Position numbers and translations under genes: made by a program
The notes under the pieces: generated by a model
What the model was told of the DNA's origin: nothing
Databases searched by the model: none
What the model saw: only the letters and a program-made list of their open reading frames with translations
Shown here: positions 1 to 7,049 of the stretch, in pieces
Layout of the letters: each line of letters begins with the position of its first letter
How positions within the stretch are numbered: position 1 is the stretch's first letter
Assembly (NCBI GenBank): GCA_015486555.1
Contig: WFRL01000045.1
Location: 1 to 10,117 of the forward strand
DNA from: Candidatus Microgenomates bacterium
GTDB lineage: Bacteria > Patescibacteriota > Microgenomatia > JAADGY01
Length of the DNA stretch: 10,117 nt
Direction: 5' to 3'

Positions 1-50
1 TCCTTGCGCTCGCTATTGCTCGCTAGATTCTTCGCTCCGCTCAGAATGAC
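1..50 (+). repeat. Dispersed intergenic repeat, unit A
   Basis: Unit A contains GCTAGATTCTTCG and ends in TCAGAATGAC. Its first part, bases 6-28, is identical over 23 bases to bases 169-191 in unit C. Related units lie at 77-121, 185-225 and, in the other gap, 7125-7165 (inverted) and 7204-7246. No reading frame runs through it. It may begin left of the window. It looks like a short non-coding dispersed repeat of the REP or MITE kind, but no mobility function is visible. Confidence 0.7.
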
Positions 51-76
51 CTGAAAAAAGAAGAGAAGCAATTCAT

Positions 77-121
77 AGCGCTTCGCTAGATTCTTCGTCG
101 CTCTAGCTCCTCAGGATGATC
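77..121 (+). repeat. Dispersed intergenic repeat, unit B (degenerate)
   Basis: This is a diverged copy of the family. GCTAGATTCTTCG at 85-97 matches unit A, and it closes with TCAGGATGAT in place of TCAGAATGAC. The middle part differs from the other copies, as if the unit had decayed or recombined. Confidence 0.55.
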
Positions 122-164
122 TCCTTTAATGCTAACTTCCAAACTCCAAGTTCTAAGTTTTGAC

Positions 165-225
165 TCCTGCGCTCGCTATTGCTCGCTAGATCCTTCACTT
201 CGCCTGCCGGCTCGTTCAGGATGAC
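165..225 (+). repeat. Dispersed intergenic repeat, unit C
   Basis: Bases 185-225 run from GCTAGATCC to CAGGATGAC. They match the reverse complement of bases 7125-7165 with 39 of 41 positions identical. The left part, 169-191, is identical to 6-28 in unit A. Unit C therefore shares one segment with unit A and another with the inverted copy near murG, which shows that the family is modular. Confidence 0.7.
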
Positions 226-250
226 GCGGTCAAGTAGCTACTTTCCTATG

Positions 251-336
251 ATTAAAATTAAGATTTTAAAATTTGATTTGATTAAAAACCTGCCTGCCGG
301 CAGGCAGGTTAAAAATTTCAAATTTAAAATTTTAAT
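251..336. repeat. AT-rich imperfect inverted repeat around a GC palindrome
   Basis: The segment opens with ATTAAAATT and closes with AATTTTAAT, with imperfectly matching AT-rich arms on both sides of the GC palindrome at 287-310. As a whole it can fold into a long imperfect hairpin of about 86 bases. It lies downstream of the rodA-like gene, whose transcript would read through it on the minus strand. Confidence 0.5.
284..310 (-). terminator. Possible intrinsic terminator of the leftward operon
   Basis: Read on the minus strand, a self-complementary GC block (bases 289-308, extended by AA/TT to 287-310) is followed at once by five T residues. It could form an 8-10 bp stem with a CCGG loop and a U tract. 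It lies about 75 bases past the rodA-like stop codon, where the ftsA-ftsZ-ileS-rodA transcripts should end. The same 22-base palindrome at 7050-7071 has no T run, so the block is primarily a dispersed repeat that may serve as a terminator here. Confidence 0.45.
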
Positions 337-338
337 CC

Positions 339-391
339 CCTAGTTCCTCCAACCTAGCTCCTAGTTCATATTGTTTGAGAATTGATCATTG
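339..391 (+). repeat. Intergenic repeat module running into the rodA-like stop
   Basis: Bases 339-357 are the exact reverse complement of 6910-6928 (19 of 19). Bases 364-391 match the reverse complement of 6980-7008 with two mismatches and one single-base gap. The right end overlaps the stop codon (386-388) and last codon of the rodA-like gene, so the extreme 3' end of that gene lies in repeat sequence. Confidence 0.65.
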
Positions 392-1540
392 AACATTGGT
401 TATTTTACTAAGTTCTAGATTCCTCACTAAGGGAGATTGTTTTGTTGGAGGCGATGAGGGTCTGGCTGGAGGTGGAGTTGGTGTTTTCCCCTGGTAGCGA
501 AGGCGGGAGTTGAGTAATCCTAAGAGGGCAAAGTTAGTTATTAAGGAAGATCGGCCGTAAGAGATAAAGGGTAAGGGCAAACCGGTAACTGGGAGGAGTT
601 GGAGATTAATAGCCATATGAACAAGGGCTTGAATGGGGATGAAGAAGATAATGAGGATGAGAGGTATTTTTTCTAGCGAAGGTAAATGAGTAGCTATCTT
701 AGCTAAACGGAGAAAAACCAAGCTGTAAAGAAAGATAAGAAAGATGCCCCCAATAAAACCAGTATCCTCCACCCAAGCGGAAAAAATAAAGTCTGTTTTC
801 ACCTCAGGTAAGATGTCTTGATAGCGATGAGTAGAGTTTAACTTCCCCCAAACGCCTCCATTATGGATAGTCAGTTGAGCCTGGATGATGTTATAACCAC
901 TTTTATAGGGATCGGCTAGAGGATTAAGGAAAGAGGTTAGTCGTTGTTGTTGGTATGGTTTGAGTTGATACCATATAAAGGGAGTAAAGAGAGCCAGAAA
1001 GAAGAGAGAAAGGAAAAAAGATTTAGGAGAGAACAAAAAAGGCAGCCAAGCTACAAAGAAGGCCAAACCAAGAAAGAGGGTTGTTCCTAAATCGGGCTCG
1101 ATGAGGATAAGGAATAAGGGAAAGGTTAGGCTAAGAAAAAGGCTAAGTTTAAGAGGTACTTTCTTTCCCTTTAGTTGGAAGAGATGATAGATGAACCACC
1201 AAGAAATGAGAACCAGGCTAAACTTGTACATTTCTGAGGGTTGGAAGTTAAAAAGAAAACCACTCAGCCACCGATGGGCGCCTTTAACTGGAGAGGTTAA
1301 AAGAACTAGCCCCAAAAGAAGGATGTTCAAAAAATAAATAGCTGGTGCCCATTGAATTAGTTTCAAAAAGGGAAGAAGGCTTAAAATAACCATTAAAGCT
1401 ACCCCAATAGCTAGACCACTTAGTTGGAGGTAGAAAAGATGAATATCAAGAGTATAGATGAGAACTAAACCGATGAAACTAAGAAGAGTAATACAACCAA
1501 GAAGAGTCCAATCAATCTCCCAATGTAAAGCCTTAGCCAT
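386..1540 (-). CDS. rodA: SEDS-family peptidoglycan polymerase, RodA-like
   Basis: This integral membrane protein of 384 residues belongs to the SEDS family, which polymerises lipid II into glycan strands, usually with a partner class B PBP. Family marks are GAHRW at 87-91, FQPSE at 99-103, EPDLGTT at 148-154, and LPEVKTDFIF at 244-253. D250 in the last matches the catalytic Asp. Many hydrophobic segments run along the chain. VTGLPLPFISYG (318-329) has the LPLP form more usual in RodA than in FtsW, hence the name. Two oddities stand out. SYGG has become SYGR (R330, codon 551-553), and the usual GKGxxxGTQ stretch reads GKLNSTHRYQ (232-241). A proline-rich tail covers 351-372. The ATG lies 1 base after the ileS stop, so the gene is probably co-transcribed with ileS and translated by coupling. 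A Shine-Dalgarno sequence is not evident. RodA rather than a second FtsW is likely but not proven. Confidence 0.85.
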   Translation of the reverse strand: MAKALHWEIDWTLLGCITLLSFIGLVLIYTLDIHLFYLQLSGLAIGVALMVILSLLPFLKLIQWAPAIYFLNILLLGLVLLTSPVKGAHRWLSGFLFNFQPSEMYKFSLVLISWWFIYHLFQLKGKKVPLKLSLFLSLTFPLFLILIEPDLGTTLFLGLAFFVAWLPFLFSPKSFFLSLFFLALFTPFIWYQLKPYQQQRLTSFLNPLADPYKSGYNIIQAQLTIHNGGVWGKLNSTHRYQDILPEVKTDFIFSAWVEDTGFIGGIFLIFLYSLVFLRLAKIATHLPSLEKIPLILIIFFIPIQALVHMAINLQLLPVTGLPLPFISYGRSSLITNFALLGLLNSRLRYQGKTPTPPPARPSSPPTKQSPLVRNLELSKITNVQ

Positions 1541-1541
1541 C

Positions 1542-4358
1542 CTAGCTTAATTTTACCTTAAACTCCCCCTGTGAAAGGAAGTCGGCTAGAGTTTTTTCCT
1601 TTATTTCCTCTTCGTACTCGGTTGGCCACTCAGGCAGAGACACCTTTATTTTATCGGTTGGCCTTAGATGGAGTTTCCGTCGTTGATTTTGTATCTGACG
1701 AATAAGGTCTCTAGCTTGGCCGGCCTTGGCCAGTTGAGGAGTAATTTTGGTCTCTAACTTTGCCTCAATCTTTTTCCCCTGTTTACTTTTCACTTCCAGA
1801 ACATTTAGCTCAGCGGCTATTACCCTTTTGCTTTCCTCGCTTAACTTAAAAGGTAGAGTTACCTCAACTTTGGCTAGAGGTTGCCTAACTTTTATACCCT
1901 TCTCCTTTCGTTGGCTGTGGCCGAGGGAAACCACCTGGCGTATAATCTCCATCTCTTTGAGGAGGGTAGGATGGGACCAATGAGGATTAAGCCTGGGCCA
2001 GTCAGTCAAATGAACTGACTCCTCTTTAGTTAGATGTTGGTAAACAAACTCGCTGGTGAAAGGAATAAAAGGAGCAACTATCTGACTGTAAATGACCAGT
2101 GTCCAGTAAAGAGTGTCCAGAGTTTGTTGGACTAGTTCTTTATCTTTTTGCCAGATAGCTACATTGTCTCGAATACGACGGATGTACCATTGAGAAAGAT
2201 CGGTAGTAAATTCAAGGATAGCTCGGGTAGCCCGGTAAAGTTTGTACTCTTCCATAGCTTGATCAACTTCTTTTTGGAACTGGTACAAACGGCTAAGTAT
2301 CCAGCGATTCATTAGAGAAAGTTGGCTGTATTCTGGAGGTTGAGCTGATTGAGTAAAGTGATGAAGATCGGCATAAGTAACATAGTACTTGAAGCTGTTC
2401 CAGTAGGTAATGATGAGGCGTTCTTTTATTTCAGTTAGATCTTTCTCATTAAAGCGGAGATCTTTGCCTCGGACAACAGGAGAATTTACCAGGTAAAAAC
2501 GGAGAGCATCAGCTCCGTACTGACGAATGGTTTTCATTGGATCGGGGTAATTTTTCTTTGATTTGCTCATTTTTTGGCCGTCGGCAGCTAGAACTATCCC
2601 GGTGGTGATGCAGTTTTTGAAAGCTGGCCGCTTGAAGAGGGCATTAGCTAGGACATGAAGGGTGTAAAACCAGCCCCGGGTTTGGTCAATGGCCTCACCG
2701 ATAAAATCAGCGGGAAAGTGACTCTCAAAACGTTTTTTATTCTCAAAAGGATAATGGAAAGAAGCGTAAGGCATTGAGCCAGACTCAAACCAGCAGTCAA
2801 GGACGTCGCCAATTAAGTGCATTTTTTCTCCAGTTTCTTTATCTTTCCAACTAATATTTCTTATTTTATGAAGATGAAGGTCGGTTACTTTTTGGCCAGA
2901 AAGTTCTTCTAGTTCTTGGCGAGATCCGACAACTACCACCTTACCGGTTTTCTCTCCCCGCCAAACCGGCAAGGGGGTTCCCCAGAAGCGACTGCGGGAA
3001 ATAGCCCAGTCACGGACATTTTCCAACCACTTGCCGAATCGGCCATTCTTAACGTGGCCGGGCACCCAGCGGATTTTCTGGTTATTCTTAATTAAGAGAT
3101 CTTTAATAGCTGTCACCTTAACAAACCATGATTTAGTAGCGTAATTGAGGAGAGGTGTACTACACCGCCAACAATGAGGATAGGAGTGAGTTATTTCTTC
3201 TTTTTCTAAAAGTAGCTGACGCTTTTCGAGGTCATCAACTACTTTTTGGTTGAGAGTAAAGACATCTACTCCCTTCCATTGGGGGAAAAGTTGGTCTTTA
3301 ACTTCTCCAGTAATAGTTATGTGTTGAAGAAGAGGCAAACCCAGGGACTGGCCAAGGTAGAAGTCGTCTTCGCCAAAGGCAGGGGCGATATGGACGATTC
3401 CACTACCCTCTTCTAGATCGACAAAGTCAGCCTTTACTAGGCGGTAAGCATTATCTGATGGCTGAAAATTCTGCGGCTGGTAAAGTGGTTGATAAGACTG
3501 GTTGATGAGCTTTTTCCCTGGATAAGTTTCAATAAGTTGATACACCTTATCCTTTAGGACATTCTCAACCCTTTCTTTAGCTAAGATGTAAAATTCCTCC
3601 CCGACTTTTACCTTAACATAAGTGCTTTTTTCGTCTATGGCCAGGAGCATATTAGCTGGTAGTGTCCAAGGAGTAGTAGTCCAAGCAATAAAGTAGGTAT
3701 TTTTCTCTCCTTCGAGGGGGAACTTAACAAAAACTGAGGTATCGGTTTTATCTTTGTACCCCAATGAGACCTCAAAGTTGGACAAAGGCGTAGCACAACG
3801 GGGGCAGATGTGAGCTGGCCGATGGCCCTCATAAATTAGTCCTTTTTGGTAAAGTTGTTTGAAGACCCACCAGATGGATTCCATATAATCAGGATCCATA
3901 GTTCGGTAGTCGTTTTTAAAGTCAACCCAACGGCCCAGTCGAGGAATGATTTTTTGCCATTCGTTAACGTAGCGGCTAACAATAGAGCGGCAGGCCTCGT
4001 TAAAATTATCAATGCCCCATTTCAAGATATCTTGGCGGTTTTTAATTCCTTCCTCTTTTTCCAGCTCGTACTCTACTGGCAAACCATGGCAGTCCCAACC
4101 AAAACGCCGCTCAACTCGATACCCGTGCATCGTCCAGTAGCGGGGGACGATATCTTTTATGGTGTTTTGGACTAGGTGACCATAGTGGGGCAAGCCGGTG
4201 GCGAAAGGAGGACCATCATAAAAGATATACTCTTTGCTGGTTGGACGTTGGTCGATGCTCTTTTGAAAGGTGTTATCTTTTTGCCAGAAGTGCAGAACTT
4301 CTTCTTCTACCTCGTTTAGGTCTGGCCTAGCTGGTAAATTATTACCCTTTTTTGTCAT
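1542..4358 (-). CDS. ileS: Isoleucyl-tRNA synthetase, eukaryote-like type
   Basis: This class I synthetase of 938 residues charges tRNA-Ile in the cytoplasm. The ATP-site motif is PHYGH (57-61) within DGPPFATGLPHYGH, followed by RRFGWDCHGLPVEYE. KMSKS is at 596-600, followed by KKNYPDP. These forms match the eukaryote-like bacterial group (IleRS2), not the usual bacterial type with YANGDIHIGH and KMSKSLGN. The editing (CP1) domain lies at about 200-390, with WTTTPWTLPAN (226-236) and HIAPAFGEDDF (323-333). Cysteine pairs are seen at CPRC (185-188) and CWRC (396-399). The C-terminal anticodon-binding region is present, but the protein is roughly 100 residues shorter than typical IleRS2 (about 1,040 in Thermus). 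IleRS2 enzymes are generally insensitive to mupirocin. The gene follows ftsZ by 75 bases and has its own promoter directly before the ATG, with no leader and so no T-box. Confidence 0.97.
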   Translation of the reverse strand: MTKKGNNLPARPDLNEVEEEVLHFWQKDNTFQKSIDQRPTSKEYIFYDGPPFATGLPHYGHLVQNTIKDIVPRYWTMHGYRVERRFGWDCHGLPVEYELEKEEGIKNRQDILKWGIDNFNEACRSIVSRYVNEWQKIIPRLGRWVDFKNDYRTMDPDYMESIWWVFKQLYQKGLIYEGHRPAHICPRCATPLSNFEVSLGYKDKTDTSVFVKFPLEGEKNTYFIAWTTTPWTLPANMLLAIDEKSTYVKVKVGEEFYILAKERVENVLKDKVYQLIETYPGKKLINQSYQPLYQPQNFQPSDNAYRLVKADFVDLEEGSGIVHIAPAFGEDDFYLGQSLGLPLLQHITITGEVKDQLFPQWKGVDVFTLNQKVVDDLEKRQLLLEKEEITHSYPHCWRCSTPLLNYATKSWFVKVTAIKDLLIKNNQKIRWVPGHVKNGRFGKWLENVRDWAISRSRFWGTPLPVWRGEKTGKVVVVGSRQELEELSGQKVTDLHLHKIRNISWKDKETGEKMHLIGDVLDCWFESGSMPYASFHYPFENKKRFESHFPADFIGEAIDQTRGWFYTLHVLANALFKRPAFKNCITTGIVLAADGQKMSKSKKNYPDPMKTIRQYGADALRFYLVNSPVVRGKDLRFNEKDLTEIKERLIITYWNSFKYYVTYADLHHFTQSAQPPEYSQLSLMNRWILSRLYQFQKEVDQAMEEYKLYRATRAILEFTTDLSQWYIRRIRDNVAIWQKDKELVQQTLDTLYWTLVIYSQIVAPFIPFTSEFVYQHLTKEESVHLTDWPRLNPHWSHPTLLKEMEIIRQVVSLGHSQRKEKGIKVRQPLAKVEVTLPFKLSEESKRVIAAELNVLEVKSKQGKKIEAKLETKITPQLAKAGQARDLIRQIQNQRRKLHLRPTDKIKVSLPEWPTEYEEEIKEKTLADFLSQGEFKVKLS

Positions 4359-4364
4359 ATGAAA

Positions 4365-4393
4365 ATTATAAGGAGAAGAGATGCTAAAGTCAA
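4365..4393 (-). promoter_or_regulatory. ileS: Promoter of ileS, leaderless
   Basis: On the minus strand TTGACT (4388-4393) and TATAAT (4365-4370) are separated by 17 bases. This is consensus sigma70 spacing with a single mismatch. Only 6 bases (4359-4364) separate the -10 box from the ATG, so transcription should start at or within a base of the A of the start codon. The stretch before the ATG holds no Shine-Dalgarno sequence, as expected for a leaderless mRNA. Confidence 0.8.
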
Positions 4394-4400
4394 AATTTTT

Positions 4401-4432
4401 ATCTCCAAATACGTATATTGCACTTTGGAGAT
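4401..4432. promoter_or_regulatory. 9-bp inverted repeat between ftsZ and the ileS promoter
   Basis: ATCTCCAAA (4401-4409) and TTTGGAGAT (4424-4432) are perfect inverted arms with a 14-base loop. The structure starts 1 base after the ftsZ stop codon and ends 7 bases before the ileS -35 box. It could be a terminator or 3' stabilising hairpin for ftsZ mRNA. It lacks a clear T tract on the minus strand (AAAAATTTT follows), so an operator for a dimeric regulator of ileS is also possible. Confidence 0.5.
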
Positions 4433-4433
4433 A

Positions 4434-5504
4434 TTATTTAATTTTCCTCATAAAAGCGGGGATGTCGAACTCGTCTTCAAGTTCTTCTTCTGGGGGGATA
4501 TTTATTTGGGAAGAAATTGTTTTTTGAGCTGTCTTCGACCGGTTGAGTTTGTTATTAAATCCAGTGGCGATAACGCTAATCTGAATTTTATCCATTAGAT
4601 TTGGATCAATGCGGGCGCCAAAAATAATGTTGGCGTCTTTAGTAGCTGTTTCTGAAATAAGCTGGGCAGCTTGAGAGACCTCTTCCATAGTTAAGTCCTC
4701 TGGCCCGATAATATTAAAAAGTATTCCCTTAGCTCCTTGGATAGATACTTCTAGCAATGGTGAAGAAATAGCTGTTTTAGCGGCTTTAATAGCTCGTTCT
4801 TCTCCTGAAGCTACCCCTACCCCCATCAGTGCGGAGCCAGCATTAGTCATCACTGTTTTTACGTCAGCAAAATCAACATTAATCAAACCTGGGGTGGTTA
4901 TGAGATCAGATATTGCTTTTACTCCTTGAGTTAAAACGGAGTCGGCTAGGCGAAAGGCCTCTAGGAAGGTGAGGTTTTTAGAAGCAGTTTCCAGAAGCCT
5001 TTGGTTAGGAATGGTGATAAGAGTATCAACCTTTTCGGCTAGTAGCTCAGCTCCCTCTTGGGCTACACTCATTCGCTGACTTCCTTCGAAAAGGAAGGGT
5101 TTAGTAACAATAGCTACAGTTAGAGCCCCAGCCTTTTTAGCCTCCTCGGCGATAATTGGAGCTGCTCCGGTTCCGGTTCCTCCCCCTAACCCGGCAGTAA
5201 TAAAAACCATATCAGTATTACTAACTACATCTTGAATATTGTTCCGTGATTCTTCGGCTGCTTTAGCGCCGATTTCCGGATTGGCTCCTGAACCTAGTCC
5301 CCGAGTTAGCTCTTCACCTATTTGGATTTTAATCGGGGCTTGGGAGTTAAGTAAAGCTTGGGCATCAGTGTTAACAGCTACGAAATCGACACTATCGATA
5401 TTTTCCACCCTAACCATATTGTTGACGGCATTTCCACCTCCACCACCTACTCCAATAACTTTTATCTTAGCTAATCTGGTTGCTGCTGGTTTGACAAAGG
5501 CCAT
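4434..5504 (-). CDS. ftsZ: Cell division protein FtsZ
   Basis: FtsZ is the tubulin-like GTPase that forms the cytokinetic ring. In this 356-residue protein the first glycine-rich nucleotide loop is at 18-25 (GVGGGGGN). The tubulin signature GGGTGTG lies at 107-113. The PFLFEGSQR segment is at 136-144. The T7 synergy loop NVDFAD (209-214) keeps both acidic residues that complete GTP hydrolysis in the next subunit. The C-terminal peptide DEFDIPAFMRK (344-354) is the conserved tail that binds FtsA. The linker between the core and this tail is short, about 25 residues. The gene lies 55 bases after ftsA, so FtsZ and its membrane tether are probably made from one transcript. The ATG at 5502-5504 gives the expected N-terminus, but no ribosome binding site precedes it. 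Confidence 0.98.
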   Translation of the reverse strand: MAFVKPAATRLAKIKVIGVGGGGGNAVNNMVRVENIDSVDFVAVNTDAQALLNSQAPIKIQIGEELTRGLGSGANPEIGAKAAEESRNNIQDVVSNTDMVFITAGLGGGTGTGAAPIIAEEAKKAGALTVAIVTKPFLFEGSQRMSVAQEGAELLAEKVDTLITIPNQRLLETASKNLTFLEAFRLADSVLTQGVKAISDLITTPGLINVDFADVKTVMTNAGSALMGVGVASGEERAIKAAKTAISSPLLEVSIQGAKGILFNIIGPEDLTMEEVSQAAQLISETATKDANIIFGARIDPNLMDKIQISVIATGFNNKLNRSKTAQKTISSQINIPPEEELEDEFDIPAFMRKIK

Positions 5505-5519
5505 AACTTAGTTAAAAAG

Positions 5520-5546
5520 GTAAAAGTTTATAAAGTTCATAAAGTT
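5520..5546. repeat. Three 9-bp tandem repeats in the ftsA-ftsZ gap
   Basis: Three consecutive 9-base units, GTAAAAGTT, TATAAAGTT and CATAAAGTT, fill half of the 55-base gap. On the minus strand they read as repeats of AACTTTA. They lie 16-42 bases upstream of the ftsZ ATG. They may be slippage products or a binding site; no consensus promoter for ftsZ is visible around them. Confidence 0.55.
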
Positions 5547-5559
5547 ATTTTTAATTTTA

Positions 5560-6861
5560 CTATGGTAAAAGTCCTTTTAACAACTCAATAAGTTTGTGAG
5601 AAGCTTGACCAAAGTTAAGTTTATTAGGTATAAAACGGTTAAGTTTTAGATCCAAACCTAGTTCTCCACTTTTTTCCTGGTTGGAGTTAAAAGCGAAACG
5701 AAGCAGTCCAACCGCAGTGGCAAACTCCGCTTCTTGGACATCATCAATAAGGCCACTGATGCCGATTGGTTTAGCTCTCTTTATACTCCAGCCAGTTACC
5801 CTTTTTCCTACTCTGTCAACCTCTATGGTTTGACTGCCACCGCCAGTAATGACTAAGCCGCCAGAAATATCCTCAATAAAACCGCTTTCCCTTACTTTGC
5901 TGAAGATAAGTTCGAAGATCTCTTCTAATCGGGGTTGAATAATCCCGTTTACTACCCCCTTGTAAGAAAGACGATTTAAGCCTTCAATGTGAAGTTTATT
6001 AACATCGATCTCCTGGTCTAGTTTTACCCTTTTTTCTTTTTGAGACCGTTTCATGTAAAGTTGGCTAAGGAAGATTTTGAGTTTTTCGGCGTCTTCTAAG
6101 CTTATCCTCAAGCCGGCAGCTAGATCTTTAGTTATATGACGGCTACCAACTGGGATAACCGCGGAGTAAGAAATAGCCCCCTCAACATAAATACAGATAT
6201 TGGTAGTATCAGCTCCGATGTCAGCTAGGACTACCCCTAGTTCCTTTTCAGTTGGACTGAGAACAGCTAGAGAGGAAGCCAGACCGGAAAAGACTATCTG
6301 ATCGACGTCCAAACCAGCATCTTGGATACTTTTACTTAAATTACGAATGGCTGTGGAAGAGGCAGTAATAATGTGGGTATCGACTTCTAACCTAACTCCA
6401 CTCATTCCGATAGGGTCTTTAACCCCTTCTTGGTTGTCGATGGTGTAAAACCTAGGCCAGACATGGATAATCTGCTGGGAAGAAGGAAGAGAAACCGCCC
6501 GGGCAGCTTCAATTACCCGGTCAACATCTTGGTCAGTTATCTCTACCTCAGGTTGGTAGACAGCGACGACCCCTTTTGAGTTAAGCGAACCGATGTGAGT
6601 TCCATTGATGTTTACGGTTACTGAGTTAAGAGTTGAACCAGCCATCCTTTCGGCTGCTTCCCACGCTTGGATAATAGAGTTAACTGCTGCCTCAATATTG
6701 ATTATCTGCCCTTTTTTAATTCCCTGACTAGCTACCTTAGCGGCTCCAACAATGCGAATTGGTTCTTCAGGATCAGGAAAACCTTCACTGGTTTGGCCCA
6801 TGAGGGCCGCTATTTTTGAGGAACCAATATCAATAACTCCGACGTAATGTTGGTAAGCCAT
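5560..6861 (-). CDS. ftsA: Cell division protein FtsA
   Basis: FtsA is the actin-like ATPase that anchors FtsZ filaments to the membrane. In this 433-residue protein the phosphate-1 motif is VIDIGSSKIAAL (9-20) and phosphate-2 is ADIGADTTNICI (213-224). The adenosine motif is GLVITGGGSQ (335-344). The FtsA-specific inserted (1C/SHS2) domain lies at about 80-165. IPVGSRHITKDLA (236-248) is typical of FtsA rather than MreB or DnaK. The last 17 residues (417-433) can form a short amphipathic helix, the usual membrane anchor, although it is weakly charged here. FtsA heads the four-gene leftward block and has its own consensus promoter directly before the ATG. Length and start agree with the family. 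Confidence 0.96.
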   Translation of the reverse strand: MAYQHYVGVIDIGSSKIAALMGQTSEGFPDPEEPIRIVGAAKVASQGIKKGQIINIEAAVNSIIQAWEAAERMAGSTLNSVTVNINGTHIGSLNSKGVVAVYQPEVEITDQDVDRVIEAARAVSLPSSQQIIHVWPRFYTIDNQEGVKDPIGMSGVRLEVDTHIITASSTAIRNLSKSIQDAGLDVDQIVFSGLASSLAVLSPTEKELGVVLADIGADTTNICIYVEGAISYSAVIPVGSRHITKDLAAGLRISLEDAEKLKIFLSQLYMKRSQKEKRVKLDQEIDVNKLHIEGLNRLSYKGVVNGIIQPRLEEIFELIFSKVRESGFIEDISGGLVITGGGSQTIEVDRVGKRVTGWSIKRAKPIGISGLIDDVQEAEFATAVGLLRFAFNSNQEKSGELGLDLKLNRFIPNKLNFGQASHKLIELLKGLLP

Positions 6862-6867
6862 ATTTTT

Positions 6868-6895
6868 ATTATAAAGTTAGGCGGAGAATTGTCAA
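6868..6895 (-). promoter_or_regulatory. ftsA: Promoter of ftsA, leaderless
   Basis: On the minus strand TTGACA (6890-6895) and TATAAT (6868-6873) both match the sigma70 consensus exactly, with a 16-base spacer. The -10 box is 6 bases from the ATG, so the predicted transcript begins at or next to the start codon. The geometry is nearly the same as for ileS. This is the likely main promoter for ftsA and ftsZ. Confidence 0.85.
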
Positions 6896-6909
6896 AGAGA
6901 ATGATGGAA

Positions 6910-7008
6910 CTAGGTTGGAGGAACTAGGAACTAGGTTAAAAAATAACCAAATTACAAATCCCAAATTCCAAACAAATAACAATGATCAATTTTCAGACAA
7001 TATGGAAC
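6910..7008 (-). repeat. Intergenic repeat module, inverted copy of 339-391
   Basis: Bases 6910-6928 are the exact reverse complement of 339-357. Bases 6980-7008 match the reverse complement of 364-391 with two mismatches and one gap. Between them, 6941-6975 holds AT-rich words (for example CCAAATTCCAAA) whose complements recur at 7270-7320. The two segments are in swapped order relative to the left gap. No reading frame is present. Confidence 0.65.
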
Positions 7009-7049
7009 TAAGAGCTGGGTTGAAGAAAGCACTAAATTCTAAACTCTAA

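Noticed and set aside
1..225. CRISPR array
   Set aside because: The units vary in length and sequence, their spacing is irregular, and no cas gene is nearby.
1747..1983. Plus-strand open frame of 78 codons opposite ileS
   Set aside because: It lies wholly in the antisense of the well-supported IleRS C-terminal region and shows no recognisable motif or start signal.
3846..4175. Plus-strand open frame of 109 codons opposite the N-terminal part of ileS
   Set aside because: The opposite strand encodes strongly conserved IleRS motifs, so this frame is a shadow.
4359..4433. T-box or other riboswitch before ileS
   Set aside because: The gap is only 75 bases, has no T-box motif, and the promoter sits immediately before the ATG, leaving no leader RNA.
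4359..4598. Plus-strand open frame of 79 codons covering the ftsZ-ileS gap and the ftsZ 3' end
   Set aside because: It runs antisense through the ileS promoter and the FtsZ C-terminal peptide, with no independent support.
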